A DNA stretch of 64,000 nucleotides, taken from NCBI RefSeq assembly GCF_000761155.1, contig NZ_CP009533.1, forward strand, positions 3,109,001-3,173,000, given 5' to 3'. A program made the position numbers and the translations under genes. The first letter of the stretch is position 1; every line of letters starts with the position of its first letter. Positions 54,126-63,942 of the stretch are shown here, in pieces. The DNA comes from Pseudomonas rhizosphaerae (GTDB lineage: Bacteria; Pseudomonadota; Gammaproteobacteria; Pseudomonadales; Pseudomonadaceae). The notes beneath the pieces are model-generated. The model searched no databases and had not been told where the DNA came from. It was given only the letters and a program-made list of their open reading frames with translations.

Positions 54126-55931
54126 TCAGTAGGAAAGGCCGAAGTGCGCTTCGTCCATGGCCATCAGGTTGCCTGCGCCGGACAGCATGGCGGCAACGTG
54201 AGTGCGGGTGCGCGGCAGGATGCGCTGGAAGTAGAAGCGCGCAGTCTGCAGCTTGGCCGTGTAGAACGCCGCATCGCCATGACCTTCGGCCAGTTTCTGC
54301 GCCGCTACGCGAGCCATGTCGGCCCAGAAGTAGGCCAGGCAGGCGTAGCCGGAATACATCACGTAGTCGACCGAGGCCGCGCCGACTTCCTCGCGGTCCT
54401 TCATGGCGGCCATGCCGACCTTCATGGTCAGCTCGCCCCACTCCTTGTTCAGTTGCGCCAGCGGCGTGACGAACTCGGCCACCGCCTCGTTGCCTTCGTT
54501 GGCCTGGCAGAACTTGTGCACGATGCGGGTGAAGCCCTTGAGCGCCTCGCCCTGGGTCATGAGCACCTTGCGGCCCAGCAGGTCGAGCGCCTGGATGCCG
54601 GTGGTGCCTTCGTACAGCATGGAAATGCGGCTGTCGCGTACGTTCTGCTCCATGCCCCACTCGGCGATGAAGCCGTGCCCACCGTAGATCTGCACGCCGT
54701 GGTTGGCGGCTTCGAAACCCACCTCGGTCATGAACGCCTTGGCGATCGGCGTCATGAACGCCAGCAGGGCATCGGCGCGCTTGCGCTCTTCTTCGTCCTG
54801 GCTGAACTTGAGCACGTCCACCAGCTTGGCGGTGAAATAGACCATGGCACGCGTGCCTTCGGCGAAGGCTTTGATGGTCAGCAGCATGCGGCGCACGTCC
54901 GGGTGCACGATGATCGGGTCGGCGGCCTTTTCAGGTGCCTTGGGGCCGGTGAGCGAGCGCATCTGCAAGCGGTCGCGGGCATAGCGCAGACCACCCTGGA
55001 ACGCCACTTCGGCGTGTGCCAGCCCCTGCAGGGCGGTGCCCAAACGTGCGGTGTTCATGAAGGTGAACATGCAGTTGAGGCCCTTGTTGGCAGGGCCGAT
55101 GAGGTAGCCGGTAGCCCCGTCGAAGTTCATCACGCAGGTGGCGTTGCCGTGAATGCCCATCTTGTGTTCCAGCGAGCCACAGGTCACGGCATTGCGCGCG
55201 CCGATCGAGCCATCGCCGTTGGACATGAACTTGGGCACGATGAACAACGAGATGCCTTTGGTGCCAGCCGGGGCATCGGGCAGGCGTGCCAGCACGATAT
55301 GCACGATGTTGTCGGCCATGTCGTGTTCGCCAGCGGAAATGAAGATCTTCGTGCCGCTGACCGCATAGCTGCCGTCGGCCTGAGGTTCGGCCTTGGTGCG
55401 CAACATGCCCAGGTCGGTGCCGCAGTGCGGCTCGGTCAGGCACATGGTGCCGGTCCACTCGCCGGACACCAACTTGGTCAGGTAGGCCTCCTGCTGCTCG
55501 GGGGTGCCGTGGGCGGAAATGGTGTTCATGGCGCCGTGCGACAGGCCGGGGTACATGCCCCAGGACCAGTTGGCGCTGCCGATCATCTCGCTGACCGCAA
55601 GCCCGAGGGATTCGGGCAAGCCCTGGCCGCCGTGGTCGACGTCATGGGCCAGGCTCGGCCAGCCACCTTCGACGAATTGCTTGTAGGCTTCCTTGAAGCC
55701 GGTCGGCGTCTTCACGCCGTCCTCGCTCCAGGTGCAGCCTTCGATGTCACCCACGCGGTTCAGCGGTGCCAGTACCTGTTCACAGAACTTGGCACCTTCT
55801 TCAAGGATGGCATCGACCATGTCCGGCGTTGCGTCCTGGCAACCGGGCAGGCTTTGATAGTGCGCTTCGTAGCCGAGCAGCTCGTCGCGGACGAAGCGAA
55901 TATCACGCAAGGGGGCCTTGTAATCAGACAT
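54126..55931 (-). CDS. Acyl-CoA dehydrogenase (600-residue type), copy B
   Basis: The 601-residue paralogue of copy A opens with [20 protein letters not shown]. It has [31 protein letters not shown] and [18 protein letters not shown] at matching places, and ends DEAHFGLSY. The two appear to be a tandem duplication that has since diverged, likely in one operon. The 192-base gap to the modE-like gene upstream holds the likely promoter region, but I saw no strong match. Confidence 0.94.
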   Translation of the reverse strand: MSDYKAPLRDIRFVRDELLGYEAHYQSLPGCQDATPDMVDAILEEGAKFCEQVLAPLNRVGDIEGCTWSEDGVKTPTGFKEAYKQFVEGGWPSLAHDVDHGGQGLPESLGLAVSEMIGSANWSWGMYPGLSHGAMNTISAHGTPEQQEAYLTKLVSGEWTGTMCLTEPHCGTDLGMLRTKAEPQADGSYAVSGTKIFISAGEHDMADNIVHIVLARLPDAPAGTKGISLFIVPKFMSNGDGSIGARNAVTCGSLEHKMGIHGNATCVMNFDGATGYLIGPANKGLNCMFTFMNTARLGTALQGLAHAEVAFQGGLRYARDRLQMRSLTGPKAPEKAADPIIVHPDVRRMLLTIKAFAEGTRAMVYFTAKLVDVLKFSQDEEERKRADALLAFMTPIAKAFMTEVGFEAANHGVQIYGGHGFIAEWGMEQNVRDSRISMLYEGTTGIQALDLLGRKVLMTQGEALKGFTRIVHKFCQANEGNEAVAEFVTPLAQLNKEWGELTMKVGMAAMKDREEVGAASVDYVMYSGYACLAYFWADMARVAAQKLAEGHGDAAFYTAKLQTARFYFQRILPRTRTHVAAMLSGAGNLMAMDEAHFGLSY

Positions 55932-56123
55932 AGCGATAAACCTCTGCTGAACTCCGGGGGGTTCGACCTGCGACAGGTTGTCGCTATCAAACGGGTGTTT
56001 GAAACATACGTTTACGCCTGGGCAAAGTCAATACCCGCCCGGCGCCGGATGAGGGTCACTGCGCACCGTGGCAGCAGCCTTCATCCGGCGTGTGGGAAAG
56101 GAACTCGAGAGGTATCGGGCGGG

Positions 56124-56873
56124 CTAAAGTGGCGTGCCGAGCAGCACGCTGGCAGGGTCGAGCCAGACATTGACCGGTTCACCTACATTGACCGGACAGC
56201 GCGGGGATAACGCACACAATGTCTGCCCGTTCGCCAAGCCGATGCGCATTTCACAAGGCCCTTGCGCCTCTGGCAGGATCTGCTCGAGGACCCCTCGCAG
56301 GCAGTCATGACCGGGCGTGCCCGCAACATCCACTGGCAACACGCTCAGCCAACCGGCCTTGATCAACGCCACCACCACGGCACCCGGCGCCAGCGTCAGG
56401 GTTTGCGTGCTGTCGTGGGTGATCTGGGCGCGCAGGCTCAGCCCTGCCCCCAGGTCCAGGGTGATCTGGTCGTTGCGGCCCTGGGTGTCGATGGCGGTCA
56501 CGCGGCCATGCAACTGGTTGCGTGCGCTGGTGCGCAGCATCAGTCGGCCAAGCAGGTCCAGGTCGTTGGCGTCCTCGGCAGCTTCGAGCACCTGCGCCTG
56601 CAGCGCCTGCAGTTTCTGGTAGAGGCGCAGCAGGCGCTGGCCTTCGGCGGACAGTCGCGCGCCACCGCCGCCCTTGCCGCCCACGACCCGCTCGACCAAC
56701 GGCGTGTGGGCCAGGTTGTTGAGTTCGTCGATGGCGTCCCAGGCACCTTTGTAGCTCAGGCCGGCGGCCTTGGCGGCGCGGGTGATCGAACCCTGTTCGG
56801 CAATATGGCGCAGCAACTCGATGCGTTGCGGACGACGTGCGATGTGTTGGGCCAGCAAGGGGGACAAGGTCAT
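56124..56873 (-). CDS. modE: ModE-family molybdate-responsive regulator
   Basis: The 249 residues have a LysR-like N-terminal winged helix (GSITRAAKAAGLSYKGAWDAIDELNN), a ModE signature (LVERVVGGKGGGGARLS) and two TOBE/Mop molybdate-binding units near 125-245 (RNQLHGRVTAI, then GEPVNVWLDPASVLLG). No molybdate transporter genes lie next to it, so its targets are elsewhere. It follows comF by nine bases. Confidence 0.9.
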   Translation of the reverse strand: MTLSPLLAQHIARRPQRIELLRHIAEQGSITRAAKAAGLSYKGAWDAIDELNNLAHTPLVERVVGGKGGGGARLSAEGQRLLRLYQKLQALQAQVLEAAEDANDLDLLGRLMLRTSARNQLHGRVTAIDTQGRNDQITLDLGAGLSLRAQITHDSTQTLTLAPGAVVVALIKAGWLSVLPVDVAGTPGHDCLRGVLEQILPEAQGPCEMRIGLANGQTLCALSPRCPVNVGEPVNVWLDPASVLLGTPL

Positions 56874-56882
56874 GGTTCAAGG

Positions 56883-57614
56883 CTACTCGGCCTTGGCCGT
56901 GCGCGCCAGACAGTAGACGTCCACGCGCGCGGCGCCCGCCTTGCGCAGCAGCACCGCCAGGGCCTGGGCCGTGGCGCCGGTGGTCATCACGTCGTCGACC
57001 AGGGCCACGTGCAGCCCTTCCAGTCCTGCTCCAGGCATCACGGAAAAAGCGTGTTGCAGATTGTGCAGCCGCGCCTTGGCACCCAGTTCCTGCTGGGCCC
57101 GTGTTTCGAGCGTGCGCTGAACGACGGTCGAATCGCAGTCGATATGCAGCGCCCTGGACAGCCAGCCAGCGAGCATTTCAGCCTGGTTGAAGCCGCGTTT
57201 GCGCAGGCGTTTGCGGCCCATGGGCACCGGAATCAGCAATTGCGGGCGTGGCAGATCCTCGTTGAAACGATGGTCGAGCCAGTGGCTGGTCAATTCTGCC
57301 AGCAGGCGTCCGTATGGCCACTGGCTGTTGTGCTTGAAGCGCGTGATCAGGCTGTCGATGGGGAAACCGTAATACCACGGAGTTTCCACCTTCTCGAAGG
57401 CGGGCGGGCGGCGCCGACACGGGGCGCAGGTGAATCCACTCATGGCAAGCGGCAGCGCACACACCGTGCATTGCTCATCCAGCCAAGGCAGATCGCATTC
57501 ACAGGCCTCGCAGAGGGCGTAGGGGTTACCCGAGGCGCCGTCACACAACAAGCAAACCTGATCACTTTTTACCCACTTGTAAACCGAGGTATTTGCAGCA
57601 GGTTGACAGTGCAT
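56883..57614 (-). CDS. comF: ComF family phosphoribosyltransferase-like protein
   Basis: The 243 residues have an N-terminal double zinc finger (CLLCD, CEAC, CTVC, CAPC) and a type I PRTase fold with VALVDDVMTTGATA. ComF proteins help natural DNA uptake in some species, but the exact activity is unknown. The ATG at 57614 has AAGGA eight bases before it. Codons 2-13 overlap the BirA operator of the divergent bioB. Confidence 0.9.
   Translation of the reverse strand: MHCQPAANTSVYKWVKSDQVCLLCDGASGNPYALCEACECDLPWLDEQCTVCALPLAMSGFTCAPCRRRPPAFEKVETPWYYGFPIDSLITRFKHNSQWPYGRLLAELTSHWLDHRFNEDLPRPQLLIPVPMGRKRLRKRGFNQAEMLAGWLSRALHIDCDSTVVQRTLETRAQQELGAKARLHNLQHAFSVMPGAGLEGLHVALVDDVMTTGATAQALAVLLRKAGAARVDVYCLARTAKAE
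57577..57609. promoter_or_regulatory. BirA-type biotin operator overlapping the bioB promoter
   Basis: TTGTAAACC, 15 bases, then GGTTGACAG fits the BirA operator pattern TTGTAAACC-N14-16-GGTTTACAA with two mismatches in the right half. The right half contains TTGACA, a consensus -35 for bioB, with TAATCA 16 bases on. BirA with biotinyl-AMP should therefore block the promoter. Confidence 0.8.
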
Positions 57615-57716
57615 TACGCTTCCTTAATCATGCCCGCATTCGACTCAATAGCCACGTTGTGCCCATGGACAATCCTGCGTCCGTGCGCCTGACCGAGCAT
57701 AAACAAGGAATCGCCG

Positions 57717-58775
57717 ATGAGCGCCAGTACAACTGCAACCGTTCGTCACGACTGGAACCTGGCCGAGGTCAAGGCGCTGTTCGTGCAGCCTTTCAATGAC
57801 CTGCTGTTTCAGGCGCAAAGCGTGCATCGCGCGCATTTCGACCCCAATCGGGTTCAGGTCTCGACCCTGCTGTCGATCAAGACCGGCGCCTGCCCCGAAG
57901 ACTGCAAGTACTGTCCGCAGTCGGGGCACTACAACACCGGGCTGGAAAAAGAAAAGCTGATGGAAGTGCAGAAGGTGCTCGAGGAGGCCGCCCGCGCCAA
58001 GGCGATCGGTTCGACGCGCTTCTGCATGGGTGCGGCCTGGAAGCACCCCTCGGCCAAGGACATGCCGTATGTGTTGCAGATGGTTGCCGGGGTCAAGGCC
58101 ATGGGCCTGGAAACCTGCATGACCCTGGGCCGGCTGGACGAAGACCAGACCAAGGCCCTGGCGCAGGCCGGGCTGGACTACTACAACCACAACCTGGACA
58201 CCTCGCCGGAGTTCTACGGCAGCATCATCACCACCCGCACCTACAGCGAGCGCTTGCAGACGCTGGCCCACGTGCGCGACGCCGGCATGAAGATCTGTTC
58301 GGGCGGCATCCTGGGCATGGGCGAGTCGCTGGACGACCGCGCCGGGCTGCTGATCCAGTTGGCCAACCTGCCGGAGCATCCCGAATCGGTGCCGATCAAC
58401 ATGCTGGTGAAGGTCGCCGGCACCCCGCTCGAGAACGCCGAGGATGTCGATCCGTTCGACTTCATCCGCATGCTGGCCGTGGCGCGCATTCTCATGCCGC
58501 AATCCCACGTGCGTCTTTCCGCCGGGCGTGAGGCGATGAACGAGCAGATGCAGGCACTGGCCTTCCTGGCCGGGGCCAATTCGATCTTCTACGGCGACAA
58601 GCTGCTGACCACCGCCAACCCGCAGGCGGACAAGGACATGCAGTTGTTCGCCCGCCTGGGAATCGCCCCCGAAGCGCGCGAAGAACACGCTGACGAAGTC
58701 CATCAAGCGGCCATCGAACAGGCCCTGGTCGAACAGAAGAGCAGCGACCTGTTCTACGACGCCGCCTCCGCCTGA
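57717..58775 (+). CDS. bioB: Biotin synthase
   Basis: BioB is a radical-SAM enzyme that inserts sulfur into dethiobiotin. The 352 residues carry the cluster motif [15 protein letters not shown] and the later [11 protein letters not shown] and [16 protein letters not shown] precedes the ATG. It heads bioBFHCD. Confidence 0.98.
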   Translation: MSASTTATVRHDWNLAEVKALFVQPFNDLLFQAQSVHRAHFDPNRVQVSTLLSIKTGACPEDCKYCPQSGHYNTGLEKEKLMEVQKVLEEAARAKAIGSTRFCMGAAWKHPSAKDMPYVLQMVAGVKAMGLETCMTLGRLDEDQTKALAQAGLDYYNHNLDTSPEFYGSIITTRTYSERLQTLAHVRDAGMKICSGGILGMGESLDDRAGLLIQLANLPEHPESVPINMLVKVAGTPLENAEDVDPFDFIRMLAVARILMPQSHVRLSAGREAMNEQMQALAFLAGANSIFYGDKLLTTANPQADKDMQLFARLGIAPEAREEHADEVHQAAIEQALVEQKSSDLFYDAASA

Positions 58776-58780
58776 CCCTG

Positions 58781-58801
58781 CGCCGGCCCACGCGGCCGGC
58801 G
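58781..58801. other. Hairpin between bioB and bioF
   Basis: Eight-base arms CGCCGGCC and GGCCGGCG enclose CACGC in the 52-base gap. No T-run is present, so it may stabilise the bioB 3' end or lower readthrough. Confidence 0.6.
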
Positions 58802-58827
58802 TTCACCCACTGCCATTTGAGGCCTGC

Positions 58828-60000
58828 ATGCCTTTCGACCTCAGCGCGCGCCTGGCCGAGCGCCGCGCCGCCGACCTCTATCGCCAGCGTCCATTGCTGC
58901 AAAGCCCGCAAGGGCCGCGCGTGGTGGTCGATGGCCAACCGCTGCTGGCCTTCTGCAGCAACGACTACCTGGGTCTGGCCAACCACCCCGACGTGATCAA
59001 GGCCTGGCGCGAGGGCGCCGAGCGCTGGGGCATAGGCGGTGGCGCGTCCCATCTGGTGGTTGGCCACAGTAGCCCTCACCATGCGTTGGAAGAGGCCCTG
59101 GCCGAATTCACCGGGCGTCCACGGGCACTGCTGTTCTCCACCGGCTACATGGCCAACCTGGGCGCGGTCACTGCCTTGGTAGGGCAAGGCGATAGCGTGC
59201 TGCAGGACCGTCTCAACCACGCCTCGCTGCTGGACGCCGGCCTGCTCAGCGGCGCGCGCTTCAGCCGTTACCTGCACAACGATGCAGCCAGCCTGGAAAC
59301 ACGCCTGGCCAAAGCCGTCGGCAACACGCTGGTGGTGACCGACGGCGTGTTCAGCATGGACGGCGACCTCGCCGAGCTGCCACAACTGGCGGCGGTCGCG
59401 CGGGCCAAGGGCGCCTGGCTGCTGGTCGACGACGCCCACGGATTCGGTGCCTTGGGCGCTACCGGCGGCGGTATCGTCGAGCATTTCGGGCTAGGGATGG
59501 ACGATGTGCAAGTGTTGGTCGGTACCCTGGGCAAGGGTTTTGGCACCGCAGGCGCCTTCGTGGCGGGCAGCGAGGAACTGATCGAGACCCTGGTGCAGTT
59601 CGCTCGGCCCTACATCTACACGACCAGCCAGCCACCGGCGCTGGCCTGCGCCACCTTGCGCAGCCTGCAACTGCTGCGCAGCGAACACTGGCGGCGCGAG
59701 CACTTGGCGAGTTTGATCGCTCAGTTCCGCCACGGCGCCGCTCAGTTGGGCCTGACCTTGATGGACAGCTTCACGCCCATTCAGCCGATTCTGGTCGGCG
59801 ATGCCGGACGTGCCTTGCACTTGTCACAGTTGTTGCGCGAACGTGGGGTGCTGGTGACGGCCATACGTCCGCCGACCGTGCCTGCCGGCAGTGCGCGGTT
59901 GCGGGTGACGCTTTCGGCAGCGCACAGCAGTGCCCAGGTCCAGCAATTGCTCGATGCGCTGGCTGAATGCTACCCGTTGCTGGGAGCCGAACATGTCTGA
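58828..60000 (+). CDS. bioF: 8-amino-7-oxononanoate synthase
   Basis: BioF condenses pimeloyl-ACP with alanine using PLP. The 390 residues have [23 protein letters not shown] and the lysine motif [18 protein letters not shown] lies just ahead of the ATG. The stop overlaps the bioH start by eight bases. Confidence 0.97.
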   Translation: MPFDLSARLAERRAADLYRQRPLLQSPQGPRVVVDGQPLLAFCSNDYLGLANHPDVIKAWREGAERWGIGGGASHLVVGHSSPHHALEEALAEFTGRPRALLFSTGYMANLGAVTALVGQGDSVLQDRLNHASLLDAGLLSGARFSRYLHNDAASLETRLAKAVGNTLVVTDGVFSMDGDLAELPQLAAVARAKGAWLLVDDAHGFGALGATGGGIVEHFGLGMDDVQVLVGTLGKGFGTAGAFVAGSEELIETLVQFARPYIYTTSQPPALACATLRSLQLLRSEHWRREHLASLIAQFRHGAAQLGLTLMDSFTPIQPILVGDAGRALHLSQLLRERGVLVTAIRPPTVPAGSARLRVTLSAAHSSAQVQQLLDALAECYPLLGAEHV

Positions 60001-60709
60001 GCGCCTGATCCTGCTGCCCGGCTGGGGCCTTGGCAGCGGTGCTTTGGACCCTCTGGTCACCGCCTTGCGAGGGCTCGCTGAACCCGTGCAGGTGCAGACC
60101 GAAGCCTTGCCCGAGCCTGGCTCCATCCAGCTTTCCGACTGGCTCGACGCGCTCGACGAACGCTTGCCGAACGATGTCTGGCTGGGCGGCTGGTCGCTGG
60201 GCGGCATGCTCGCCGCCGAGCTCGCGGCGCGTCGGGGTGAACGCTGCCCTGGCCTGTTGACCCTGGCCAGCAACCCCTGTTTCGTGGCCCGCGCCGACTG
60301 GCCGGATGCAATGCCCGCTGAGACGTTCGAAGCGTTTCTGGCCGCTTGCAAGGCGGATCCGAAAACCCTGCTGAAGCGCTTCGCATCGCTCTGTGCGCAA
60401 GGCGCTGCTGATCCGCGCGGGCTTTCTCGGCGACTGGCGGTTGCTGAGCCGGCTGCGACACAGACGTTGGTCGAGGGCTTGCGCGTGCTGGCGGCGCTCG
60501 ACACTCGCGCGGCCTTACAGGCTTTCGGCGGGCGGCAATTGCACCTGTTCGCGGCGGGTGATTCGCTGGTGCCTGTTGGGGCAGTGAGCGCATTGCGAGA
60601 GCTGGTGCCGGTGGCTGAGATCGGCGTGGTCGAGCGGGCCAGCCATGGGTTCATGCTGGAGGACCCGCATAGGGTTGCTGGTGCAATTGGGGCCTTTGTG
60701 CATGAGTGA
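59993..60709 (+). CDS. bioH: Pimeloyl-ACP methyl ester esterase
   Basis: BioH removes the methyl group from pimeloyl-ACP methyl ester, ending the BioC-started pathway. The 238 residues form an alpha/beta hydrolase with [10 protein letters not shown], nucleophile [10 protein letters not shown] and a late histidine in ASHGFML. The start at 59993 (ATGTCTGA) overlaps the bioF stop. Confidence 0.93.
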   Translation: MSERLILLPGWGLGSGALDPLVTALRGLAEPVQVQTEALPEPGSIQLSDWLDALDERLPNDVWLGGWSLGGMLAAELAARRGERCPGLLTLASNPCFVARADWPDAMPAETFEAFLAACKADPKTLLKRFASLCAQGAADPRGLSRRLAVAEPAATQTLVEGLRVLAALDTRAALQAFGGRQLHLFAAGDSLVPVGAVSALRELVPVAEIGVVERASHGFMLEDPHRVAGAIGAFVHE

Positions 60710-61601
60710 GAGGAACGGGATTGTGTTTGGCGCAGGGTCTGGGGTGGTTGATGACGCGGCTTGCGCCGCTGCTACAGGGGTTGAGGTGGGGCGGGAGACG
60801 GCGTTTGGGTTGCCGGACAAGCGGCTGGTGGCGGCGTCGTTCTCCAGGGCGGCGGCGAGTTATGACAGCGTTGCGCAATTGCAGCGGGACGTGGGTCACT
60901 CATTGCTCACTCGACTGCCAGACGGCCTGCAACCGTCGCAATGGCTCGACCTGGGCAGCGGCACCGGCTACTTCAGCCGTGTTCTGGCCCAGCGTTTTCC
61001 GAACGGTGTCGGTGTGGCACTGGACATTGCCGAAGGCATGCTCAGCCACGCGCGGGTACAGGGTGGTGCCACCTGGCATGTGGCTGGCGATGCCGAGCAA
61101 CTGCCGCTGCGCGACGGCAGCTGTGGTCTGATCTATTCCAGCCTGGCGGTGCAATGGTGCAGCGACTTCGCCGCCGTGCTCGCCGAGGCTCGCAGAACCT
61201 TGCAACCCGGCGGCGTGCTGGCCTTTGCCAGCCTGTGCGCGGGCACACTGCACGAGCTGCGGCAAAGCTGGCGAGCGGTGGATGGCCGAGTGCACGTCAA
61301 CCGCTTCCGCGCATTCGCCGAATACCAGCGCCTGTGCGCCGACAGCGGCCTGGAGGTACTGAACCTGGATAACGTGCCCCATGTGCTGCACTACGCCGAC
61401 GTGCGTGGCTTGACCCACGAGCTCAAAGCCTTGGGCGCGCACAACCTCAACCCCGGTCGCCCCGACGGCCTGACCGGCCGCGCGCGCATGCTCGGTCTGC
61501 TGCAAGCCTATGAAGCCTTTCGTGCACCCCAGGGGCTGCCAGCCACCTACCAGGTGGTCTACGCTGTGCTGCGCAAACCCGTCGAGCAAGGACAATCCTG
61601 A
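60702..61601 (+). CDS. bioC: Malonyl-ACP O-methyltransferase
   Basis: BioC methylates malonyl-ACP to prime pimelate synthesis. The 299 residues contain the SAM motif [15 protein letters not shown] and [11 protein letters not shown]. The conserved part starts at [15 protein letters not shown] near residue 37. The first 36 residues are atypical, and codons 18-27 come from a REP palindrome. The ATG at 60702 overlaps the bioH stop by eight bases. A later start is possible but none has a ribosome site. Confidence 0.93.
   Translation: MSERNGIVFGAGSGVVDDAACAAATGVEVGRETAFGLPDKRLVAASFSRAAASYDSVAQLQRDVGHSLLTRLPDGLQPSQWLDLGSGTGYFSRVLAQRFPNGVGVALDIAEGMLSHARVQGGATWHVAGDAEQLPLRDGSCGLIYSSLAVQWCSDFAAVLAEARRTLQPGGVLAFASLCAGTLHELRQSWRAVDGRVHVNRFRAFAEYQRLCADSGLEVLNLDNVPHVLHYADVRGLTHELKALGAHNLNPGRPDGLTGRARMLGLLQAYEAFRAPQGLPATYQVVYAVLRKPVEQGQS
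60755..60780. repeat. REP palindrome half-element inside the 5' end of bioC
   Basis: The stretch GCGGCTTGCGCCGCTGCTAC plus flanks matches the half-elements at 51920-52011. It lies in the reading frame without a stop, adding about ten residues ([10 protein letters not shown]) to the N-terminus of BioC. Confidence 0.85.
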
Positions 61602-62278
61602 TGAGCGCCTATTTCATCGCCGGTACCGACACGGACATCGGCAAGACCACCGTGGCCGCCGGCCTGCTGCACGCTGCCAGCCTCAAGGGCCTGAGCACGC
61701 TGGGCGCGAAGCCTGTTGCCTCGGGTTGCGAGGTGACCTCCAAGGGCCTGCGCAACAGCGACGCGTTGGCCTTGATGGCCCAGAGCTCGCTCAAGCTTGA
61801 GTACGCGCAGATCAACCCGGTCGCCTTCGAACCTGCAATCGCCCCCCACATCGCCGCCCGCGAGGCTGGCGTGGCCCTGACCGTCGGCTCGCTGTTGGCA
61901 CCCATGCGTGAGGTGCTGGCCCGGCAGGCCGACTTCACCCTGATCGAAGGCGCTGGTGGCTGGCGCGTGCCGCTGTCCGACCAGGCCAATCTGTCGGACC
62001 TGGCCATTGCCTTGAAGCTGCCGGTGATTCTGGTGGTGGGCGTGCGCCTCGGCGCTATCAGCCATGCCCTGCTGAGCGCGGAAGCCATCGCCCGCGACGG
62101 CCTGCAACTGGCCGGTTGGGTGGCCAATATCATCGAACCGAAAACCTCACGCCTGGAAGACAACCTCGCCACCCTGGCCGAACGCCTGCCGGCCCCTTGC
62201 CTGGGTCGCGTGCCCTACCTGAAGAACGCCAGCGCACAGAGCGTGGCCGAATATCTGCATATCGAGCTTCTTGGGTAG
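61601..62278 (+). CDS. bioD: Dethiobiotin synthetase
   Basis: BioD closes the ureido ring of dethiobiotin with ATP and CO2. The 225 residues have the P-loop AGTDTDIGKTTVAAGL, GAKPVASGC and IEGAGGWRVPL. The ATG overlaps the bioC stop by one base (TGATG). It ends the operon, six bases before a convergent gene. Confidence 0.97.
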   Translation: MSAYFIAGTDTDIGKTTVAAGLLHAASLKGLSTLGAKPVASGCEVTSKGLRNSDALALMAQSSLKLEYAQINPVAFEPAIAPHIAAREAGVALTVGSLLAPMREVLARQADFTLIEGAGGWRVPLSDQANLSDLAIALKLPVILVVGVRLGAISHALLSAEAIARDGLQLAGWVANIIEPKTSRLEDNLATLAERLPAPCLGRVPYLKNASAQSVAEYLHIELLG

Positions 62279-62284
62279 CAAGGC

Positions 62285-62578
62285 TCAAACCTGCAACGCG
62301 GGTGCGCCGTATTGACTTAATAGTGCGTCGGCCGTCAGTAGCTGCATACTGTCGAAGAGATTGGCGACCTCATTGTCGAGCTCATCAAAGTCTTCCGGAA
62401 CCACAAGATCAAGCATGAAACCGATACGCTTTGCTTCGCGCGGCTCTGGCGCATCATAGGCCACCAGCTTGGCAATGGGCTTGCCGGCCTTGGCGATGAC
62501 CACCACTTCACCGGCTGCGGCTTGTTCGAGCAAGCGCGACAGATTGCTCTTAGCGTCGTGAATGTTGTGGATGGCCAT
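62285..62578 (-). pseudogene. Phd/VapB-type antitoxin fused to the tail of a lost VapC toxin
   Basis: Residues 1-77 are a normal Phd/YefM-type antitoxin: MAIHNIHDAKSNLSRLLEQ, VIAKAGKPIAKLV and a C-terminus at VANLFDS. Residues 78-97 (MQLLTADALLSQYGAPALQV) instead match the usual last strand and end of a VapC PIN toxin. The rest of the toxin is absent. A deletion from the end of the antitoxin gene into the end of the toxin gene explains this. The antitoxin half may still bind DNA. GGAG precedes the ATG. Confidence 0.75.
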
Positions 62579-62727
62579 TGGTGGCGACTCCCTTGGCAGG
62601 ACAAACGATCTGTGCAAGGCAAAACCATGCGATGCATGTCAAGTCTAGCCTAGCCCGACGTGTTAGCTAATGCATTCTTGTGTGTCATTTTCAAACGCAG
62701 GTGCGAAGTCGAAGGCCGCTTTGCGTA

Positions 62728-63765
62728 TCAACTGCTCTCCCGCGCCACCAGTTCGCATTCGAGCAGCTCCAGATGCGGCGGCTCGCCCTCGATGATGCCC
62801 AGGCTTTGCAGGACACGGGTTGCTGCCAGAACGCCAATCTGCAGCGCAGGCGGCCTGATGGTGGTCAAGCTGGGCAGGAGCATTTCGGCGAAGGGGTAGT
62901 CGCCGAAGCCCATCACCGCGCAATCCTGTGGAATGCGCAGCCCGGCGCGCTGGGCCGCCAGCAAGCCGCCGGCGGCCAGGTTGTCGTTGGCGAAGATGAT
63001 CGCATCCGGTGGTTGCTCGCTGGCCATCAGGGCATGCAACGCCTGTTTGCCGGCTTCGAAAGGCGCGAGGGAGGGATCGGGAGCGAACACCTGGGGTTCC
63101 AGGCCCAGCTCGGCCAGCGTCGCGGCATAGCCGTCTCGACGCTCGAGAGCACTCAAGTCGCCCGCTGCGCTGTTCTGGACGAAGGCGATGCGCCGGTAGC
63201 CTTCGCCGTAGAGATAGCGCACCGAAGTGACGCCCACCTGAGCATGCGAGAAGCCGATCTGCATCGGCGCGCGTTCGGGTTGATAGTCCCAGGTTTCCAC
63301 CAACGGTATCTGCGCTTGGGCCAGCATCTTCTCGGTGCCGACGCTGTGGAAGTGGCTGGTCAGCACCAGGGCCGCAGGCGACCAGCCAAGGAAGGCACGC
63401 ACAGCGTTCTCCTCCTGCTCGGCGCTGAAATAGCTGGACGCCAGCAGGACTTGGTAGCCATGCCTGCTCAAGGTATCGCTGAAGCCTTGAATGGTATGGG
63501 CGAAGATCGGCCCGGAGATGTTCGGGATGACCATGCCGACGATCTTGCCCCGCGCCGACGCCAGCCCTCCGGCAACCAGATTGGGAACATAACCCAGCTC
63601 CGTCACCGCCTGGGCGATGCGCTGCCGATGCTCGTCCGACACCAGGTCCGGTCGATTGAAATACCTCGACACGGTCATGGCAGAGACCCCCGCGTGGGTG
63701 GCCACGGTGGCCAGTGTCACGCGGCCAGCACCACGGCGCTTGCGCTGATGCTTGGGATCGGTCAT
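62728..63765 (-). CDS. LacI-family transcriptional regulator (GntR-like, gluconate/sugar)
   Basis: The 345 residues have a LacI helix-turn-helix (VTLATVATHAGVSAMTVSRYFNRPD), the hinge near PNLVAGGLASARGKIVG and a sugar-binding fold (IIFANDNLAAGGLLAAQRAG, VMGFGDYPFAE). It resembles the gluconate-type repressors more than LacI or PurR, but the ligand is not certain. It diverges from the gene starting at 63943, with a palindromic operator in the gap. Confidence 0.92.
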   Translation of the reverse strand: MTDPKHQRKRRGAGRVTLATVATHAGVSAMTVSRYFNRPDLVSDEHRQRIAQAVTELGYVPNLVAGGLASARGKIVGMVIPNISGPIFAHTIQGFSDTLSRHGYQVLLASSYFSAEQEENAVRAFLGWSPAALVLTSHFHSVGTEKMLAQAQIPLVETWDYQPERAPMQIGFSHAQVGVTSVRYLYGEGYRRIAFVQNSAAGDLSALERRDGYAATLAELGLEPQVFAPDPSLAPFEAGKQALHALMASEQPPDAIIFANDNLAAGGLLAAQRAGLRIPQDCAVMGFGDYPFAEMLLPSLTTIRPPALQIGVLAATRVLQSLGIIEGEPPHLELLECELVARESS

Positions 63766-63850
63766 CTACCCGCCTCTAATAACTAAAAACCATAAACAGT
63801 AGAAATTACGGTATTTGACCGTATAAGCATTCATCGCCACTATTCGCCAT

Positions 63851-63862
63851 GTTAGCGCTAAC
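63851..63862. promoter_or_regulatory. LacI-family operator palindrome
   Basis: GTTAGCGCTAAC is a perfect 12-base palindrome with a central CG, the form bound by LacI-family regulators. It sits between the regulator (starting at 63765) and the divergent gene at 63943. Confidence 0.7.
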
Positions 63863-63942
63863 CAGCTGACCTGTCTGCTACTCGCTCGAGCGAATGCTGC
63901 GCCTATCAAAACAATGTCCAGCCCCTGTTCGAGCGAACCGCC

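Noticed and set aside
54144..56210. 688-codon plus-strand open frame opposite the acyl-CoA dehydrogenase
   Set aside because: Shadow of the real gene on the minus strand, with no known motif.
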